DNA of 64,000 bases from Prevotella sp. (GCA_022769825.1 JALEJI010000035.1:1-64000), one strand, 5' to 3'. Counted from the first letter of the stretch, positions 42,205-51,660 are shown. Numbers and translations are program-made. The notes: generated by a model from the letters alone, not told the origin.

Positions 42205-42876
42205 ATGTGGTATAGAGATTTCCTTCAGCAGGTGATTTACAAGGTCATTAACCCTTTGATTAAGGGCATGATCAAGGTCGGCATCACGCCAAACGTTGTT
42301 ACTACGGTAGGATTTATCGGCAACATCATAGCTGCCGCGTTTTTCATCGTGGCATCGCAGCAAATGGACATGATTTGCCAGACAACCATTCTTGGTTGGG
42401 GTGGTTTCATCATTATAGCCTCTGGCCTTTTCGACATGATGGATGGACGATTGGCGCGCATGGGCAACATGAGCTCATCGTTTGGAGCCATGTGGGATTC
42501 CACTCTTGATAGATACAGCGAGCTGGTGTCGCTTTTCGGTATCGTGCTTGTGTTTCTTGAGGATGAAGGTTGGTTCTGGATGGGTGTGGTTACGTTTGCC
42601 GCAATGGTAGGCAGCGTGATGGTAAGCTATGTCAGGGCACGTGCCGAAGGCCTTGGCATCGAGTGCAAAGTGGGTTTCATGCAACGCCCTGAGCGTGTCG
42701 TGGTGACAGCCTTGACAGCCATACTCACGGGTGTCAGTGGCTCGCTTTGGTGGCTTGCCGGTGGCATGATACTTATTGCCGTGCTTGCCAACATAACGGC
42801 TTTCTGGCGCGTGGCATATTGCTATGGTAAACTCAACGCGAGAGATAAGGCCATCAAGTCGTCCGACAAAGAGTAA
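42205..42876 (+). CDS. CDP-alcohol phosphatidyltransferase, probable phosphatidylinositol-phosphate synthase
   Basis: A 223-residue membrane enzyme with the complete CDP-alcohol phosphotransferase motif at about residues 77-102: D-M-M-D-G-R-L-A-R, eight residues, G-A-M-W-D-S-T-L-D. It joins a diacylglycerol unit from CDP-DAG to an alcohol. The neighbours (PgpA-like phosphatase upstream, AUR1-like PAP2 downstream) point to inositol 1-phosphate as acceptor, giving phosphatidylinositol phosphate. The family alone does not fix the alcohol. It lies 11 nt after the GtrA gene. Confidence 0.85.
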   Translation: MWYRDFLQQVIYKVINPLIKGMIKVGITPNVVTTVGFIGNIIAAAFFIVASQQMDMICQTTILGWGGFIIIASGLFDMMDGRLARMGNMSSSFGAMWDSTLDRYSELVSLFGIVLVFLEDEGWFWMGVVTFAAMVGSVMVSYVRARAEGLGIECKVGFMQRPERVVVTALTAILTGVSGSLWWLAGGMILIAVLANITAFWRVAYCYGKLNARDKAIKSSDKE

Positions 42877-42912
42877 CGCGGACGCAGGTTTAAGATAATT
42901 CAAGACAATACG

Positions 42913-43722
42913 ATGGATTGCTTATTGATAGCCGTCTTGTTTGCCGTGCTCGTTGCCATTAAGCCAACGAGGAAATTCACGCTCAACATGGCACCATGGT
43001 TCTTGTTTGGGTTCATATATAGCAGCTTCAACTTTTACCCAAACTATGAGTTCAATGCCATTGACGTGCGTGGACTTTACGAGGCAGAGAAGAGCTTGTT
43101 TGGCATAACGACAGTTGCGGGCAAGATGATTCCTGGTGAATGGTTTGCCATTCACCATTGCGCCGTGGCCGATTTCATGGCGGGCTGCTTTTATCTGTGT
43201 TGGGTGCCGGTGCCAATCATCTTCACCATTTATCTTTATTTTTCAAACAATCAAGAATGGGCGACACGTTTTGCATGGGCTTTTCTTACGGTTAACCTCA
43301 TTGGATTCATAGGTTATTACGTGCATCCCGCCGCACCACCATGGTATGCGATGCAATATGGATTCACGCCAGTGCTGCATACGCCTGGTAACGTGGCTGG
43401 TCTTGGCAGATTCGACGCTTTAACGGGCCTTCAGATATTTCATGGCATTTATGGCAAGAACGCCAATGTGTTCGCGGCAGTGCCGAGCCTACATGCCGCA
43501 TATCTGCTCGTTACTACCTTCTATTCGATTATGAGTCGTCGCAAGTGGTACGCATCATGCGTGTTTGCGTTTATCTGCGTTGGCATTTGGTTCACTGCTG
43601 TGTATACGGGTCATCATTATGTCATAGACGTGCTACTCGGCATAGGCACGGCCATTATTGGCACAATCGTATTTGAAGTTGTTTGGAGAAAAGTCGTAAA
43701 ACGCGACAGGCATTCACGATGA
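42913..43722 (+). CDS. AUR1-like PAP2 membrane protein, probable inositol phosphorylceramide synthase
   Basis: A 269-residue protein with about six membrane segments and the lipid phosphatase/phosphotransferase motifs seen in AUR1-type enzymes: H-P-A-A-P-P-W-Y near 138-145, V-P-S-L-H-A-A-Y near 193-200 and Y-T-G-H-H-Y-V-I-D near 237-245, supplying the two catalytic His and the Asp. It should move phosphoinositol from phosphatidylinositol onto ceramide. Bacteroidales make sphingolipids, so the substrate is expected to be present. It is 36 nt after the CDP-alcohol transferase gene and closes the operon. Confidence 0.85.
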   Translation: MDCLLIAVLFAVLVAIKPTRKFTLNMAPWFLFGFIYSSFNFYPNYEFNAIDVRGLYEAEKSLFGITTVAGKMIPGEWFAIHHCAVADFMAGCFYLCWVPVPIIFTIYLYFSNNQEWATRFAWAFLTVNLIGFIGYYVHPAAPPWYAMQYGFTPVLHTPGNVAGLGRFDALTGLQIFHGIYGKNANVFAAVPSLHAAYLLVTTFYSIMSRRKWYASCVFAFICVGIWFTAVYTGHHYVIDVLLGIGTAIIGTIVFEVVWRKVVKRDRHSR

Positions 43723-43747
43723 AATTTTATTGAGAGCCATACAAAAA

Positions 43748-43777
43748 GAGAATGGGACGTTCACACGTCCCATTCTC
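43748..43777 (+). terminator. hairpin after the inositol-lipid operon
   Basis: A perfect 13-bp stem (43748-43760 with 43765-43777, core GAATGGGACG) has a 4-nt loop. There is no T run on the plus strand, so it may act as an RNA 3'-end stabiliser as much as a terminator. Apart from this hairpin and the MaoC promoter at 44010 I see nothing in the 319-bp gap 43723-44041. Confidence 0.6.
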
Positions 43778-44009
43778 GATAATTCACCTGAAAACTGTCA
43801 AGCTTTTTTCCGTAACCAATACCTATCAGATACAATCTTAAACCTAATATATACGAAACTGCTGCAAAATTAATAGCTTGATTCCAAACTGCAAAGCATT
43901 ATGGTGCAATTTCATATTATTCGGTGTGCAAGTCGTTGCATAAGAGTTCTGTTTCGGGCGTTCTGCTTCGCTTTTTTTGATAAATGGTCAATATTAAAAT
44001 ATTTATTTG

Positions 44010-44017
44010 TAACTTTG
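44010..44017 (+). promoter_or_regulatory. -7 element of the MaoC gene
   Basis: TAACTTTG, 24 nt before the ATG at 44042; it places the start there rather than in the open upstream frame from 43901. Confidence 0.55.
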
Positions 44018-44041
44018 CAGTCAGAAGAATATAAAAATAAA

Positions 44042-44503
44042 ATGAAAACAGTAATTAATTCGTATGATGAGTTTGCCTCATACTTAGGCAAATCGCTTGG
44101 CACTTCCGAATGGCTTGAAGTGGACCAAGACAGAATCAACGCTTTTGCCGACGCGACTCTTGACCACCAATGGATTCACGTGGATGTTGAACGTGCCAAG
44201 GCTGAGAGTCCGTACAAGAGCACTATCGCACACGGTTACTTGACACTTGCCCTGTTGCCTCATTTGTGGGATGAGATTGTTGAGGTCAACAATTTGAAGA
44301 TGATGGTCAACTATGGCATGGACAAGATGCGTTTTGGACAGCCGGTTATCACGGGTAGCCGCATACGCATGACAGCAAAACTCGCCAACATAGAGAACTT
44401 GCGTGGCATTTCCAAGGCATACATTGACTTTACCATTGAAATAGAAGGCCAGCGCAAACCTGCTTTGAAGGGTGAAGCCCAGTTCCTTTATTATTTCAAG
44501 TAA
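44042..44503 (+). CDS. MaoC-family (R)-specific enoyl-CoA hydratase-like protein
   Basis: A 153-residue single hot-dog domain. The catalytic pair of the MaoC/hydratase-2 family is visible in F-A-D-A-T-L-D-H-Q-W-I-H (Asp and His near residues 37-44), with I-A-H-G-Y-L-T-L-A-L-L following. It should hydrate trans-2-enoyl-CoA or a related thioester in the cytoplasm. It is a single gene upstream of rpsA; pathway is not indicated by neighbours. Confidence 0.87.
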   Translation: MKTVINSYDEFASYLGKSLGTSEWLEVDQDRINAFADATLDHQWIHVDVERAKAESPYKSTIAHGYLTLALLPHLWDEIVEVNNLKMMVNYGMDKMRFGQPVITGSRIRMTAKLANIENLRGISKAYIDFTIEIEGQRKPALKGEAQFLYYFK

Positions 44504-44621
44504 ACTTATTCGTCGCTGTTATTTTGGCAGCAGATAGTTGTTTTAGGCTTATATATAGTTAAAAATATATAAATCAACACTCTAAAGAAGAATATGTTTT
44601 TAATAAGGCAGCCGAAAACAG

Positions 44622-44629
44622 TAACTTTG
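44622..44629 (+). promoter_or_regulatory. -7 element of rpsA
   Basis: TAACTTTG, 87 nt upstream of the rpsA ATG, leaving a structured 5' leader of about 80 nt. Confidence 0.55.
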
Positions 44630-44645
44630 CACCCGATTTAGCGAA

Positions 44646-44664
44646 GGCGTGCTTTTAGTGCGCC
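44646..44664 (+). promoter_or_regulatory. hairpin in the rpsA 5' leader
   Basis: GGCGTGC (44646-44652) can pair with GTGCGCC (44658-44664) with G-U pairs and a TTTTA loop. It lies about 50 nt before the start codon. It could be a binding site for S1 autoregulation; that is speculative. Confidence 0.35.
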
Positions 44665-44716
44665 CGAATAATTCACATAAAGTCTAACTTTATTAATTTT
44701 ACAAACATTATTTTTT

Positions 44717-46504
44717 ATGTCAGATTTAAACGACATCAAGAACGTTAAGCCATTGGACGACTTCAATTGGGAAGAGTTTGAGAATGGCGCAAGCTCCAGC
44801 GTGAGCAAAGAAGATCAGGCGAAAGCCTACGACAACACACTGAACAAGATTCAGGATCACGAAGTTGTCGAGGGAACTGTCATCTCTATCGACAAGAAGG
44901 AAGTGGTTGTTAACATCGGCTACAAGAGCGATGGTATCATTCCTGCTTCTGAGTTCCGTTACAACCCCGACTTGAAGATTGGTGACAAGGTTGAGGTTTA
45001 CGTTGAAGACCAGGAAGACAAGCATGGTCAGTTGGTTCTCTCCCACAAGAAGGCACGTCTTGCCAAGAGCTGGGAAGATATCAACAAGGCTATGGAAAAC
45101 AACGAGGTTATCCAGGGTTACATCAAGTGCCGCACTAAGGGTGGCATGATTGTTGACGTGCTGGGTATCGAGGCATTCTTGCCTGGATCACAGATTGATG
45201 TCCATCCTATACGCGACTACGACGTGTTCGTAGGCAAGACAATGGAGTTCAAGGTTGTGAAGATCAACCAGGAGTTCCGCAATGTTGTCGTATCTCACAA
45301 AGCTCTTATCGAGGCAGAGCTCGAGGCACAGAAGAAAGAAATCATTTCTCACCTGGAGAAAGGTCAAGTGCTCGAGGGCACTGTCAAGAACATCACTTCT
45401 TACGGCGTATTCGTCGACCTTGGTGGTGTGGACGGACTCGTTCATATCACAGACCTTTCTTGGGGCCGCGTAAGCGTTCCTCATGAGGTCGTAGCTCTCG
45501 ACCAGAAGATCAAAGTCGTTATCCTCGATTTCGACGAGGAGAAGAAGCGTATCGCTCTCGGTGTGAAGCAGCTCACTCCACATCCTTGGGATAGCCTTGA
45601 TGCTAACCTCAAGGTTGGCGACCACGTTAAAGGTAAGGTTGTCGTTATCGCTGACTACGGTGCATTCGTTGAGATTCAGCCGGGCGTTGAGGGTCTTATC
45701 CATGTTTCAGAAATGTCATGGAGCCAGCACCTCCGTTCAGCACAGGAGTTCTTGCACGTTGGCGACGATGTGGAGGCAGTTATCCTCTCTCTCGACCGTC
45801 AGGAGCGCAAGATGTCTCTCGGCTTGAAGCAGCTGAAGGCTGATCCTTGGGAGAACATCGAAGAGAAGTATCCTGTTGGCTCTGTTCACAAGGCAAAGGT
45901 TCGCAACTTCACTAACTTCGGTATCTTCACAGAGCTTGAAGAGGGTGTTGATGGCTTGATTCACATCTCAGACCTTTCCTGGACAAAGAAGGTTAAGCAT
46001 CCTTCAGAGTTCACTACAATCGGTGCCGACATCGATGTGGTTGTGCTGGAGATTGACAAGGAGAATCGTCGTTTGAGCCTTGGTCACAAGCAACTCGAGG
46101 AGAATCCTTGGGACAAGTATGAGACTCTTTATGAGCCTGGAACAGTCCACAACGGCAAAATTACAGAGATGATGGATAAGGGTGCCGTTATCACACTTGA
46201 CGAGGGTGGTGAAGGCTTCGCTACTCCTAAGCACCTCACGAAGGAGGATGGCTCACAGGCTAAGCTTGGCGAGGAACTCCCATTCAAGGTGATTGAGTTC
46301 AACAAGGATTCTCACCGTATCATTCTCTCTCACAGCCGTACGTTCGAGGAGGGTCACGACGAGCCACGTCAGCACCGTCACTCAGGCTCTAACGCTCGCA
46401 AGCAGAACGATGCTCCTGTAATCAACAACGTGCAGGCAGGTACTTCACTTGGCGATCTTGATGTGCTCGCTAAGCTCAAGGCAGACATGGAGAAGAACAA
46501 GTAA
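44717..46504 (+). CDS. rpsA: 30S ribosomal protein S1
   Basis: A 595-residue protein built of six S1 (OB-fold) RNA-binding domains; the repeated signature G-x-V-x-x-(I/F)-x-x-(Y/F)-G-x-F-V-(D/E)-(L/I) and G-L-(V/I)-H-(I/V)-S is seen at about residues 225-250, 310-335 and 397-420, with more divergent copies at both ends. S1 binds mRNA on the small subunit. The acidic N-terminus (about 1-40) and polar His/Arg-rich tail (about 555-580) are typical of Bacteroidetes S1. It has its own promoter and a terminator. Confidence 0.96.
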   Translation: MSDLNDIKNVKPLDDFNWEEFENGASSSVSKEDQAKAYDNTLNKIQDHEVVEGTVISIDKKEVVVNIGYKSDGIIPASEFRYNPDLKIGDKVEVYVEDQEDKHGQLVLSHKKARLAKSWEDINKAMENNEVIQGYIKCRTKGGMIVDVLGIEAFLPGSQIDVHPIRDYDVFVGKTMEFKVVKINQEFRNVVVSHKALIEAELEAQKKEIISHLEKGQVLEGTVKNITSYGVFVDLGGVDGLVHITDLSWGRVSVPHEVVALDQKIKVVILDFDEEKKRIALGVKQLTPHPWDSLDANLKVGDHVKGKVVVIADYGAFVEIQPGVEGLIHVSEMSWSQHLRSAQEFLHVGDDVEAVILSLDRQERKMSLGLKQLKADPWENIEEKYPVGSVHKAKVRNFTNFGIFTELEEGVDGLIHISDLSWTKKVKHPSEFTTIGADIDVVVLEIDKENRRLSLGHKQLEENPWDKYETLYEPGTVHNGKITEMMDKGAVITLDEGGEGFATPKHLTKEDGSQAKLGEELPFKVIEFNKDSHRIILSHSRTFEEGHDEPRQHRHSGSNARKQNDAPVINNVQAGTSLGDLDVLAKLKADMEKNK

Positions 46505-46540
46505 TTTGTTTCTTGAATAATTTTTAAGATTATCATAGGG

Positions 46541-46575
46541 TAGGGGATGAGTTTTGGGCTTGTCCCCTATTTTAT
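46541..46575 (+). terminator. intrinsic terminator after rpsA
   Basis: TAGGGGA (46541-46547) pairs with TCCCCTA (46563-46569), followed by a T-rich tail. Confidence 0.65.
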
Positions 46576-46622
46576 TAATGTCAGCTATTGATTTGGGTTA
46601 GAGATAAGCTTATTTTCAAAAT

Positions 46623-47054
46623 ATGAATAAATCATTTGGCATTTGCTTTTTAGTGATGTTCATATCCACGCTTGTAATAAGTTGTGGCAAGGAGGGAGAC
46701 AATGACCCTCGCACTGTAGTTGATTCTTTTTCTAATGCCTATTTTAACTGGCGTTTCAAAGAGGCCATTTCTTATGTCACATTTGACTCAAGGAAGTGGC
46801 TTCGTTTTGCGGCATCGCAGGTTGACGCAGAAGATGTTGACTCTTTGCGTTCAAGTGAATTTGCGCCAAGTGTAGAGGTAGTTGACATGGATTGCATAGA
46901 CGATTCCACTGCAATGGCAACTGTAAAGGTTACTAATTTCATGGTATTGGATAGTATTGGAAAACATCCTCACAATGAAGCTGAGCGCAATTTTAAAATA
47001 CCAGTCTCGTTGTCTGGTAATTATTGGAGAGTGAAGTTGACACATTTGCCATGA
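46623..47054 (+). CDS. hypothetical lipoprotein (possible NTF2-like fold)
   Basis: A 143-residue protein with a lipoprotein signal: hydrophobic residues 6-19 and lipobox L-V-I-S-C at 17-21. The mature part begins with a helical segment (V-V-D-S-F-S-N-A-Y-F-N-W-R-F-K-E-A) and continues with beta strands ending W-R-V-K-L, an order compatible with a DUF4878/NTF2-like fold. Function unknown. It stands alone between rpsA and pyruvate kinase. Confidence 0.65.
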   Translation: MNKSFGICFLVMFISTLVISCGKEGDNDPRTVVDSFSNAYFNWRFKEAISYVTFDSRKWLRFAASQVDAEDVDSLRSSEFAPSVEVVDMDCIDDSTAMATVKVTNFMVLDSIGKHPHNEAERNFKIPVSLSGNYWRVKLTHLP

Positions 47055-47089
47055 TGCGTTGATTCTTTATCATTTTTTCATGTAAATCA

Positions 47090-47121
47090 TTTGTTTGATA
47101 AGGGAAAAAATCCTATCTTTG
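47090..47121 (+). promoter_or_regulatory. promoter of pyruvate kinase
   Basis: TTTG (47090-47093), exactly 20 nt, then TATCTTTG (47114-47121): a textbook Bacteroidetes promoter, 23 nt before the ATG. Confidence 0.8.
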
Positions 47122-47144
47122 TAATTAATAAAAAAGATTGTTTC

Positions 47145-48560
47145 ATGAAACAGACAAAAATAGTTTGCTCAATCAGCGATCGTCGTTGTGATGTTGATTT
47201 CATTCGTGGCCTTTTCAATGCCGGCATGAATGTTGTCAGAATGAATACAGCTCATGCTACACTTGATGGTATCAGAAGTATTATAAGAAACACGCGTGCG
47301 GTATCACCTCATATTGGTATTCTTATAGACACAAAAGGTCCAGAAGTGAGAACTACGGATGTTGAATCCCCAATAGAATATAAGACAGGTGATGTAGTAA
47401 GAATATTCGGCCGTCCAGAAATGAATACTACACATGACATCATCAATGTCTCGTTCCCGGACTTTGCCAAGGATGTAAAGGTTGGCGACATAATTCTTTT
47501 CGACGACGGTGCGATTGGTATGAAGGTTATGGGAATAGAGGGTCCAGCTGTGTATGTCGAGGTTCAAAATGATGGTGTGCTTGGCGCGCATAAGAGCGTC
47601 AATGTTCCTGGCGAGCATATTGATTTACCGGCTCTGACCGAAAAAGACAAAAGAAACATCAATCTCGCAATTGAGGAAGACATAGACTTTATTGCTCATA
47701 GTTTTGTAAGGTCGGCTGATGATGTGCACGCCGTACAGAAAATTCTTGATGAGCGCCATTCTGATATCAAGATTATCTCAAAGATTGAAAACCAAGAGGG
47801 TGTCGACAACATTGATGAGATTATAAATGCCAGTTATGGAATAATGGTTGCTCGTGGCGACCTTGGCATTGAGGTTCCTGTTGAGAAAATACCGGGAATA
47901 CAGCGAATGATTATCCGCAAGTGTGTGGAGCGGCATAAACCGGTGATAGTCGCGACGCAAATGCTTCATACCATGATAACAAATCCTCGTCCAACACGCG
48001 CGGAAGTTACAGACATAGCCAATGCCATTTACAGCAATACCGACGCGTTAATGCTAAGTGGTGAGACGGCATCAGGAAAGTATCCATTGGAGGCCGTTAA
48101 GACAATGGCCGCTGTCGCAGAGCAGGCTGAGAACGATCGTAACAGTTTCGACGCAATGTACAATGTGCCACTAAATGAGCATTGTAGCCAGCGTGAATTC
48201 TTGTCTCATTCGGCCATTGAGTCATCGCGCTTATTGGGTATTGCGGGTATCATTACTGCTTCAAAGTCTGGCTATACGGCTCGTTGCCTTGCCTCATACC
48301 GCGGCCCCAAACCAATACTGGCCATTTGCTATAACGACAAACTTCAACGTTGGCTTAACCTTTCTTATGGTGTCATAGCCGTTAGACAAAAGGAAAAAGC
48401 ATCGTCTGGCGAGATTTTCAATGCCGCCTTGCGTATGCTTAGGCAGAAAGGCTATGTGACTAATGAAGACAAGGTGGCTTACTTGTCTGGCGCTCTTGAC
48501 AGTCTTGGTGATGGCACCACTCTGCTTGAGTTGATTAAGGTTGGTGACAGGATAGGTTAA
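47145..48560 (+). CDS. pyk: pyruvate kinase
   Basis: A 471-residue glycolytic enzyme converting phosphoenolpyruvate and ADP to pyruvate and ATP. Visible family motifs include I-D-T-K-G-P-E-V-R near residues 61-69, K-I-E-N-Q-E-G near 210 (catalytic Lys region), M-V-A-R-G-D-L-G near 232-239 and M-L-S-G-E-T-A-S-G-K-Y-P. The N-terminal R-x-N-F-S-H-G of most family members reads R-M-N-T-A-H-A here. The ATG at 47145 follows the promoter; an open frame reaches back to 47091 but overlaps it. Its 3' end overlaps the convergent T9SS plug gene by 26 bp. Confidence 0.95.
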   Translation: MKQTKIVCSISDRRCDVDFIRGLFNAGMNVVRMNTAHATLDGIRSIIRNTRAVSPHIGILIDTKGPEVRTTDVESPIEYKTGDVVRIFGRPEMNTTHDIINVSFPDFAKDVKVGDIILFDDGAIGMKVMGIEGPAVYVEVQNDGVLGAHKSVNVPGEHIDLPALTEKDKRNINLAIEEDIDFIAHSFVRSADDVHAVQKILDERHSDIKIISKIENQEGVDNIDEIINASYGIMVARGDLGIEVPVEKIPGIQRMIIRKCVERHKPVIVATQMLHTMITNPRPTRAEVTDIANAIYSNTDALMLSGETASGKYPLEAVKTMAAVAEQAENDRNSFDAMYNVPLNEHCSQREFLSHSAIESSRLLGIAGIITASKSGYTARCLASYRGPKPILAICYNDKLQRWLNLSYGVIAVRQKEKASSGEIFNAALRMLRQKGYVTNEDKVAYLSGALDSLGDGTTLLELIKVGDRIG

Positions 48561-49791
48561 GGTAGTTGACAAGGCGATCAGTACGTTCGCCTTGTCCACG
48601 GAAATAAACAAGAAGCTGATAGCTGTTCTCTGTCTGATAGAAATTGCCTTCAGAGGGTAGTGGAGTAATGGCGCCATCAGTGTTTCTCGTAAGATATTGA
48701 TAGTTATAATAACCTTGCTTAAGGGGGACGACGGCTTCATAAAGGCTGTCGTTTTCGTTCCATCTCATTCGGAACCTATCGTCTAAACTATCTTGTGTCC
48801 ATGAGCCATTTATAAAGATGTCATTTGTTTGTTTTGTAGTCTTGAGAGTGAAATGAGTTTGGATATATTCGCTCATGGTATTATTGTCAACATTGTCGGA
48901 GTTGCGTATGCAGAATGTGCCGTTGGCATCTTCATCGTATAAATAGTTAGCTCTTGGCTCATCTGTGAAAATCCAGGCATGGTAATCGTTGACATCCCAA
49001 CTCACTCGCTCAACTCCCATGGTGGCATGAGTCGGGTCAAGGGTCTCGAATTTTCTATACTCGTTGCCACCGGGAAATATAAGATTACTGTTATGGTTCC
49101 AGACCATTCCGTCATTTTTTATAAATTGTGGTGTGGCATTTTTTATTGCGTTGTCCCACCTACCGTTTTGAAGTACGACGGTTTTAATTTGTGTGTTAGG
49201 AAAAAATACCCTGTGGGAGCCAAAATCCAGCGAAATATTTATTTGTTGATGGCTCTTGTTTATATCAATATCGGTGTTTGCAGTTTGCGTCATTTTGCTC
49301 TTCATGGTTTGTTCGGTAACCATGAAGCAAGCTTTCAATATCGGCGCGTTGTCTTGGTCTTCATCTATTACAGTGACCGTATAGTTGCCACTGATTTTAG
49401 GACGACACCTGTCGTTTGGTAGCTTAATATTATAATGTGTATATTGGGTATTGGTATTTACTGATTGCTCATAATCATCTATTATGTTCCCCGAGGCGAA
49501 CCCATTAACATAATCGCTCTCGATAAGCTCTTGTGAATTAGACCAGTCAGCTTCGCAATGGTTGACAATGTAAGAATAGCGGTGGGTGTTATGTGAAAGT
49601 TCATCAAAGGATATGCTTATAGTTTCGTTGCCATTTAGCCCATCTTGTGTGATGACAGGGAGTGGATTTTGCCAATTATCATTGGCTACTACTTGCAAGG
49701 TAGCTATATTAGACGCAAAAATCTCATTACGCTGTGCCAATGCTGAGACACAGTGTAATGAGATTAACAGGATGATTATCTTTAATTTCAA
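48535..49791 (-). CDS. type IX secretion system plug protein (DUF5103)
   Basis: A 418-residue exported protein, signal peptide about 1-19 (ending A-L-A-Q-R). The beta-rich body contains N-P-L-P-V-I near residue 43 and the aromatic R-Y-S-Y-I-V-N-H-C-E-A-D-W near 71-83, with C-terminal Y-N-Y-Q-Y-L and a final R-L-V-N-Y, as in DUF5103 proteins, now described as the plug of the T9SS SprA/Sov translocon. It fits with the T9SS cargo at 3801. The start is TTG, 2 nt after the pgk stop, so it is translated from the pgk message. Confidence 0.8.
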   Translation of the reverse strand: MKLKIIILLISLHCVSALAQRNEIFASNIATLQVVANDNWQNPLPVITQDGLNGNETISISFDELSHNTHRYSYIVNHCEADWSNSQELIESDYVNGFASGNIIDDYEQSVNTNTQYTHYNIKLPNDRCRPKISGNYTVTVIDEDQDNAPILKACFMVTEQTMKSKMTQTANTDIDINKSHQQINISLDFGSHRVFFPNTQIKTVVLQNGRWDNAIKNATPQFIKNDGMVWNHNSNLIFPGGNEYRKFETLDPTHATMGVERVSWDVNDYHAWIFTDEPRANYLYDEDANGTFCIRNSDNVDNNTMSEYIQTHFTLKTTKQTNDIFINGSWTQDSLDDRFRMRWNENDSLYEAVVPLKQGYYNYQYLTRNTDGAITPLPSEGNFYQTENSYQLLVYFRGQGERTDRLVNYLNLSCHQP

Positions 49792-49793
49792 GA

Positions 49794-51044
49794 TTAGCCC
49801 TCAATAGCTGCTACACCTGGGAGCACCTTGCCTTCGATAGCCTCAAGCATGGCACCACCACCTGTAGAAACATAGCTAACTTTCTCTGCAAGACCGAACT
49901 TGTTGATAGCAGCAACAGAGTCACCGCCACCTACGAGAGAGTAAGCACCGTTCTCCTGTGTAGCCTGAGCCACTGCCTTGGCAATCTCACCAGTACCGTG
50001 AGAGAAGTTCTCCAACTCGAAGACACCAACAGGACCGTTCCACAGAATAGTCTTAGAAGACAGGATAATCTTGCGCCAGTTCTCAATGCTCTGCTCAGAA
50101 GCGTCCATGCCCTCCCAGTCATCAGGAATTTGATCGATAGGGAATACCTTGCGTGGAGTGTCGTTAGAGAAATCCTGACCGCAGACAGTAGCAACCGACA
50201 ATGAGAGGTTTACTCCCTTTTCCTTGGCAACCTTGATGACATTCAGTGCCTCAGGCATGAGGTCGTCCTCGTGGAGTGACTTACCGATATGGCCACCTTG
50301 AGCCTTGATGAAAGTGTAGCCCATGCCACCGCCGATGATGAGGTTATCAACCTTGTCGAGCAAGTTCTTGATAACGCCCAACTTAGAGCTGACCTTGGAA
50401 CCACCGATGATGGCAGTGAAAGGATGCTGAGCGTTCTTGAGAACGTTGTTTATGGCCTTAACCTCTTTCTCCATGAGATAACCAAGCATCTTGTGATCCT
50501 TGTCGAAAGAGTCAGCAATAACGGCAGTTGAAGCATGCTTGCGGTGTGCAGTTCCGAAAGCGTCGTTGACGTAGACATCAGCGTATGAAGCGAGCTTCTT
50601 GGCGAAGTTCTTCTGACGATCCTTCATCTCCTTCTTTGCTGCGTCATACTCAGGCGTTCCCTTTTCCACGCCAACAGGTTTGCCTTCCTCTTCAGGATAG
50701 AAACGAAGGTTCTCAAGCAACAGTGCCTCTCCGCTCTTGAGGGCAGCAGCCTCAGCGTCTGCGTTGCCGCAATCGCCTGCGAACTTCACCTCCACGCCTA
50801 AAGCCTTGCTTACGTTTGGAACAATCTGCTTGAGGCTCAGCTTAGGGTTCACTTTACCCTTTGGCTTGCCCATGTGGCTCATCATTATGAGAGCGCCGCC
50901 ATCATTCAGAATCTTCTTCAAAGTAGGCAGGGCACCACGGATACGAGTGTCATCGGTCACGTTGCCATTCTCATCCAATGGCACATTGAAATCTACGCGA
51001 ACAATTGCCTTTTTGCCGGCAAAGTTTAATTCATCGATTGTCAT
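49794..51044 (-). CDS. pgk: phosphoglycerate kinase
   Basis: A 416-residue glycolytic kinase: R-V-D-F-N-V-P-L-D near 16-24, H-M-G-K-P-K-G near 57-63, L-L-L-E-N-L-R-F near 107, G-G-S-K-V-S-S-K near 213 and G-G-G-D-S-V-A-A near 375-382. It transfers phosphate from 1,3-bisphosphoglycerate to ADP. Pyruvate kinase lies two genes away on the opposite strand. Codon choice looks strongly biased, as expected for an abundant protein. Confidence 0.97.
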   Translation of the reverse strand: MTIDELNFAGKKAIVRVDFNVPLDENGNVTDDTRIRGALPTLKKILNDGGALIMMSHMGKPKGKVNPKLSLKQIVPNVSKALGVEVKFAGDCGNADAEAAALKSGEALLLENLRFYPEEEGKPVGVEKGTPEYDAAKKEMKDRQKNFAKKLASYADVYVNDAFGTAHRKHASTAVIADSFDKDHKMLGYLMEKEVKAINNVLKNAQHPFTAIIGGSKVSSKLGVIKNLLDKVDNLIIGGGMGYTFIKAQGGHIGKSLHEDDLMPEALNVIKVAKEKGVNLSLSVATVCGQDFSNDTPRKVFPIDQIPDDWEGMDASEQSIENWRKIILSSKTILWNGPVGVFELENFSHGTGEIAKAVAQATQENGAYSLVGGGDSVAAINKFGLAEKVSYVSTGGGAMLEAIEGKVLPGVAAIEG

Positions 51045-51085
51045 TGTAAATTAATGTTTATTGTTATGTGAAATGTTCTTGCGCA

Positions 51086-51093
51086 CAAAGTTA
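51086..51093 (-). promoter_or_regulatory. -7 element of pgk
   Basis: TAACTTTG on the minus strand, 41 nt upstream of the pgk ATG. Confidence 0.55.
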
Positions 51094-51210
51094 CAAAAAA
51101 GCCATGAACATATAAAGGAATTAGACTTTTTTATTCGTGTTTTTCAACCTTTTTGGCTCTCATGTTTTATGAAAACTTTTTCGCTTGCCAATAATTATCT
51201 GTTAGAGAGA

Positions 51211-51552
51211 TTAATTTGCTAAAGTATTATTGCTCCCTTGTTCATCTTTAATAGCGCTGGAATACTCAGTTTTTCTTTTGGGATTCATTGGGAACCAACC
51301 TTTCTCAACACGTTTCTTTTGTTCGAATATCTCTCCAATAGACCATAACATTGATGCACCGATTACACCGATAAGTGACGAAATGAATGTGTCTTCAATG
51401 CATATTGAGAGAACGATACAGGCAATGCCTGCCAAAAGAAATAGCCACCATTGACGAGTGCCAAAATAATATTCGAATTTAATGACAATGGGATGGAATA
51501 AACCGATTATCAAAAATGTGCAAACAGCTATAGCTAAACCTGTGAAATACAT
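51211..51552 (-). CDS. DUF4491 membrane protein
   Basis: A 113-residue protein with three hydrophobic segments (about 2-22, 36-52, 56-74) and the motif F-H-P-I-V-I-K-F-E-Y-Y-F-G-T-R-Q-W-W, then W-S-I-G-E-I-F-E-Q-K-K-R-V-x-K-G-W-F-P-x-N-P. This is the pattern of the small DUF4491 family found in Bacteroidetes and Firmicutes; function unknown. It is upstream of pgk on the same strand but separated by 166 nt and a pgk promoter. Confidence 0.82.
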   Translation of the reverse strand: MYFTGLAIAVCTFLIIGLFHPIVIKFEYYFGTRQWWLFLLAGIACIVLSICIEDTFISSLIGVIGASMLWSIGEIFEQKKRVEKGWFPMNPKRKTEYSSAIKDEQGSNNTLAN

Positions 51553-51660
51553 ATCTTTGTCTATTTAGGGGGATTATTATCTCTTTTACCTTTACCGGGT
51601 TACTTTTGCAAATTTACAAAAATTAATTTGAACAAAATGGCGGAAAAGAAAAAAAAACAT

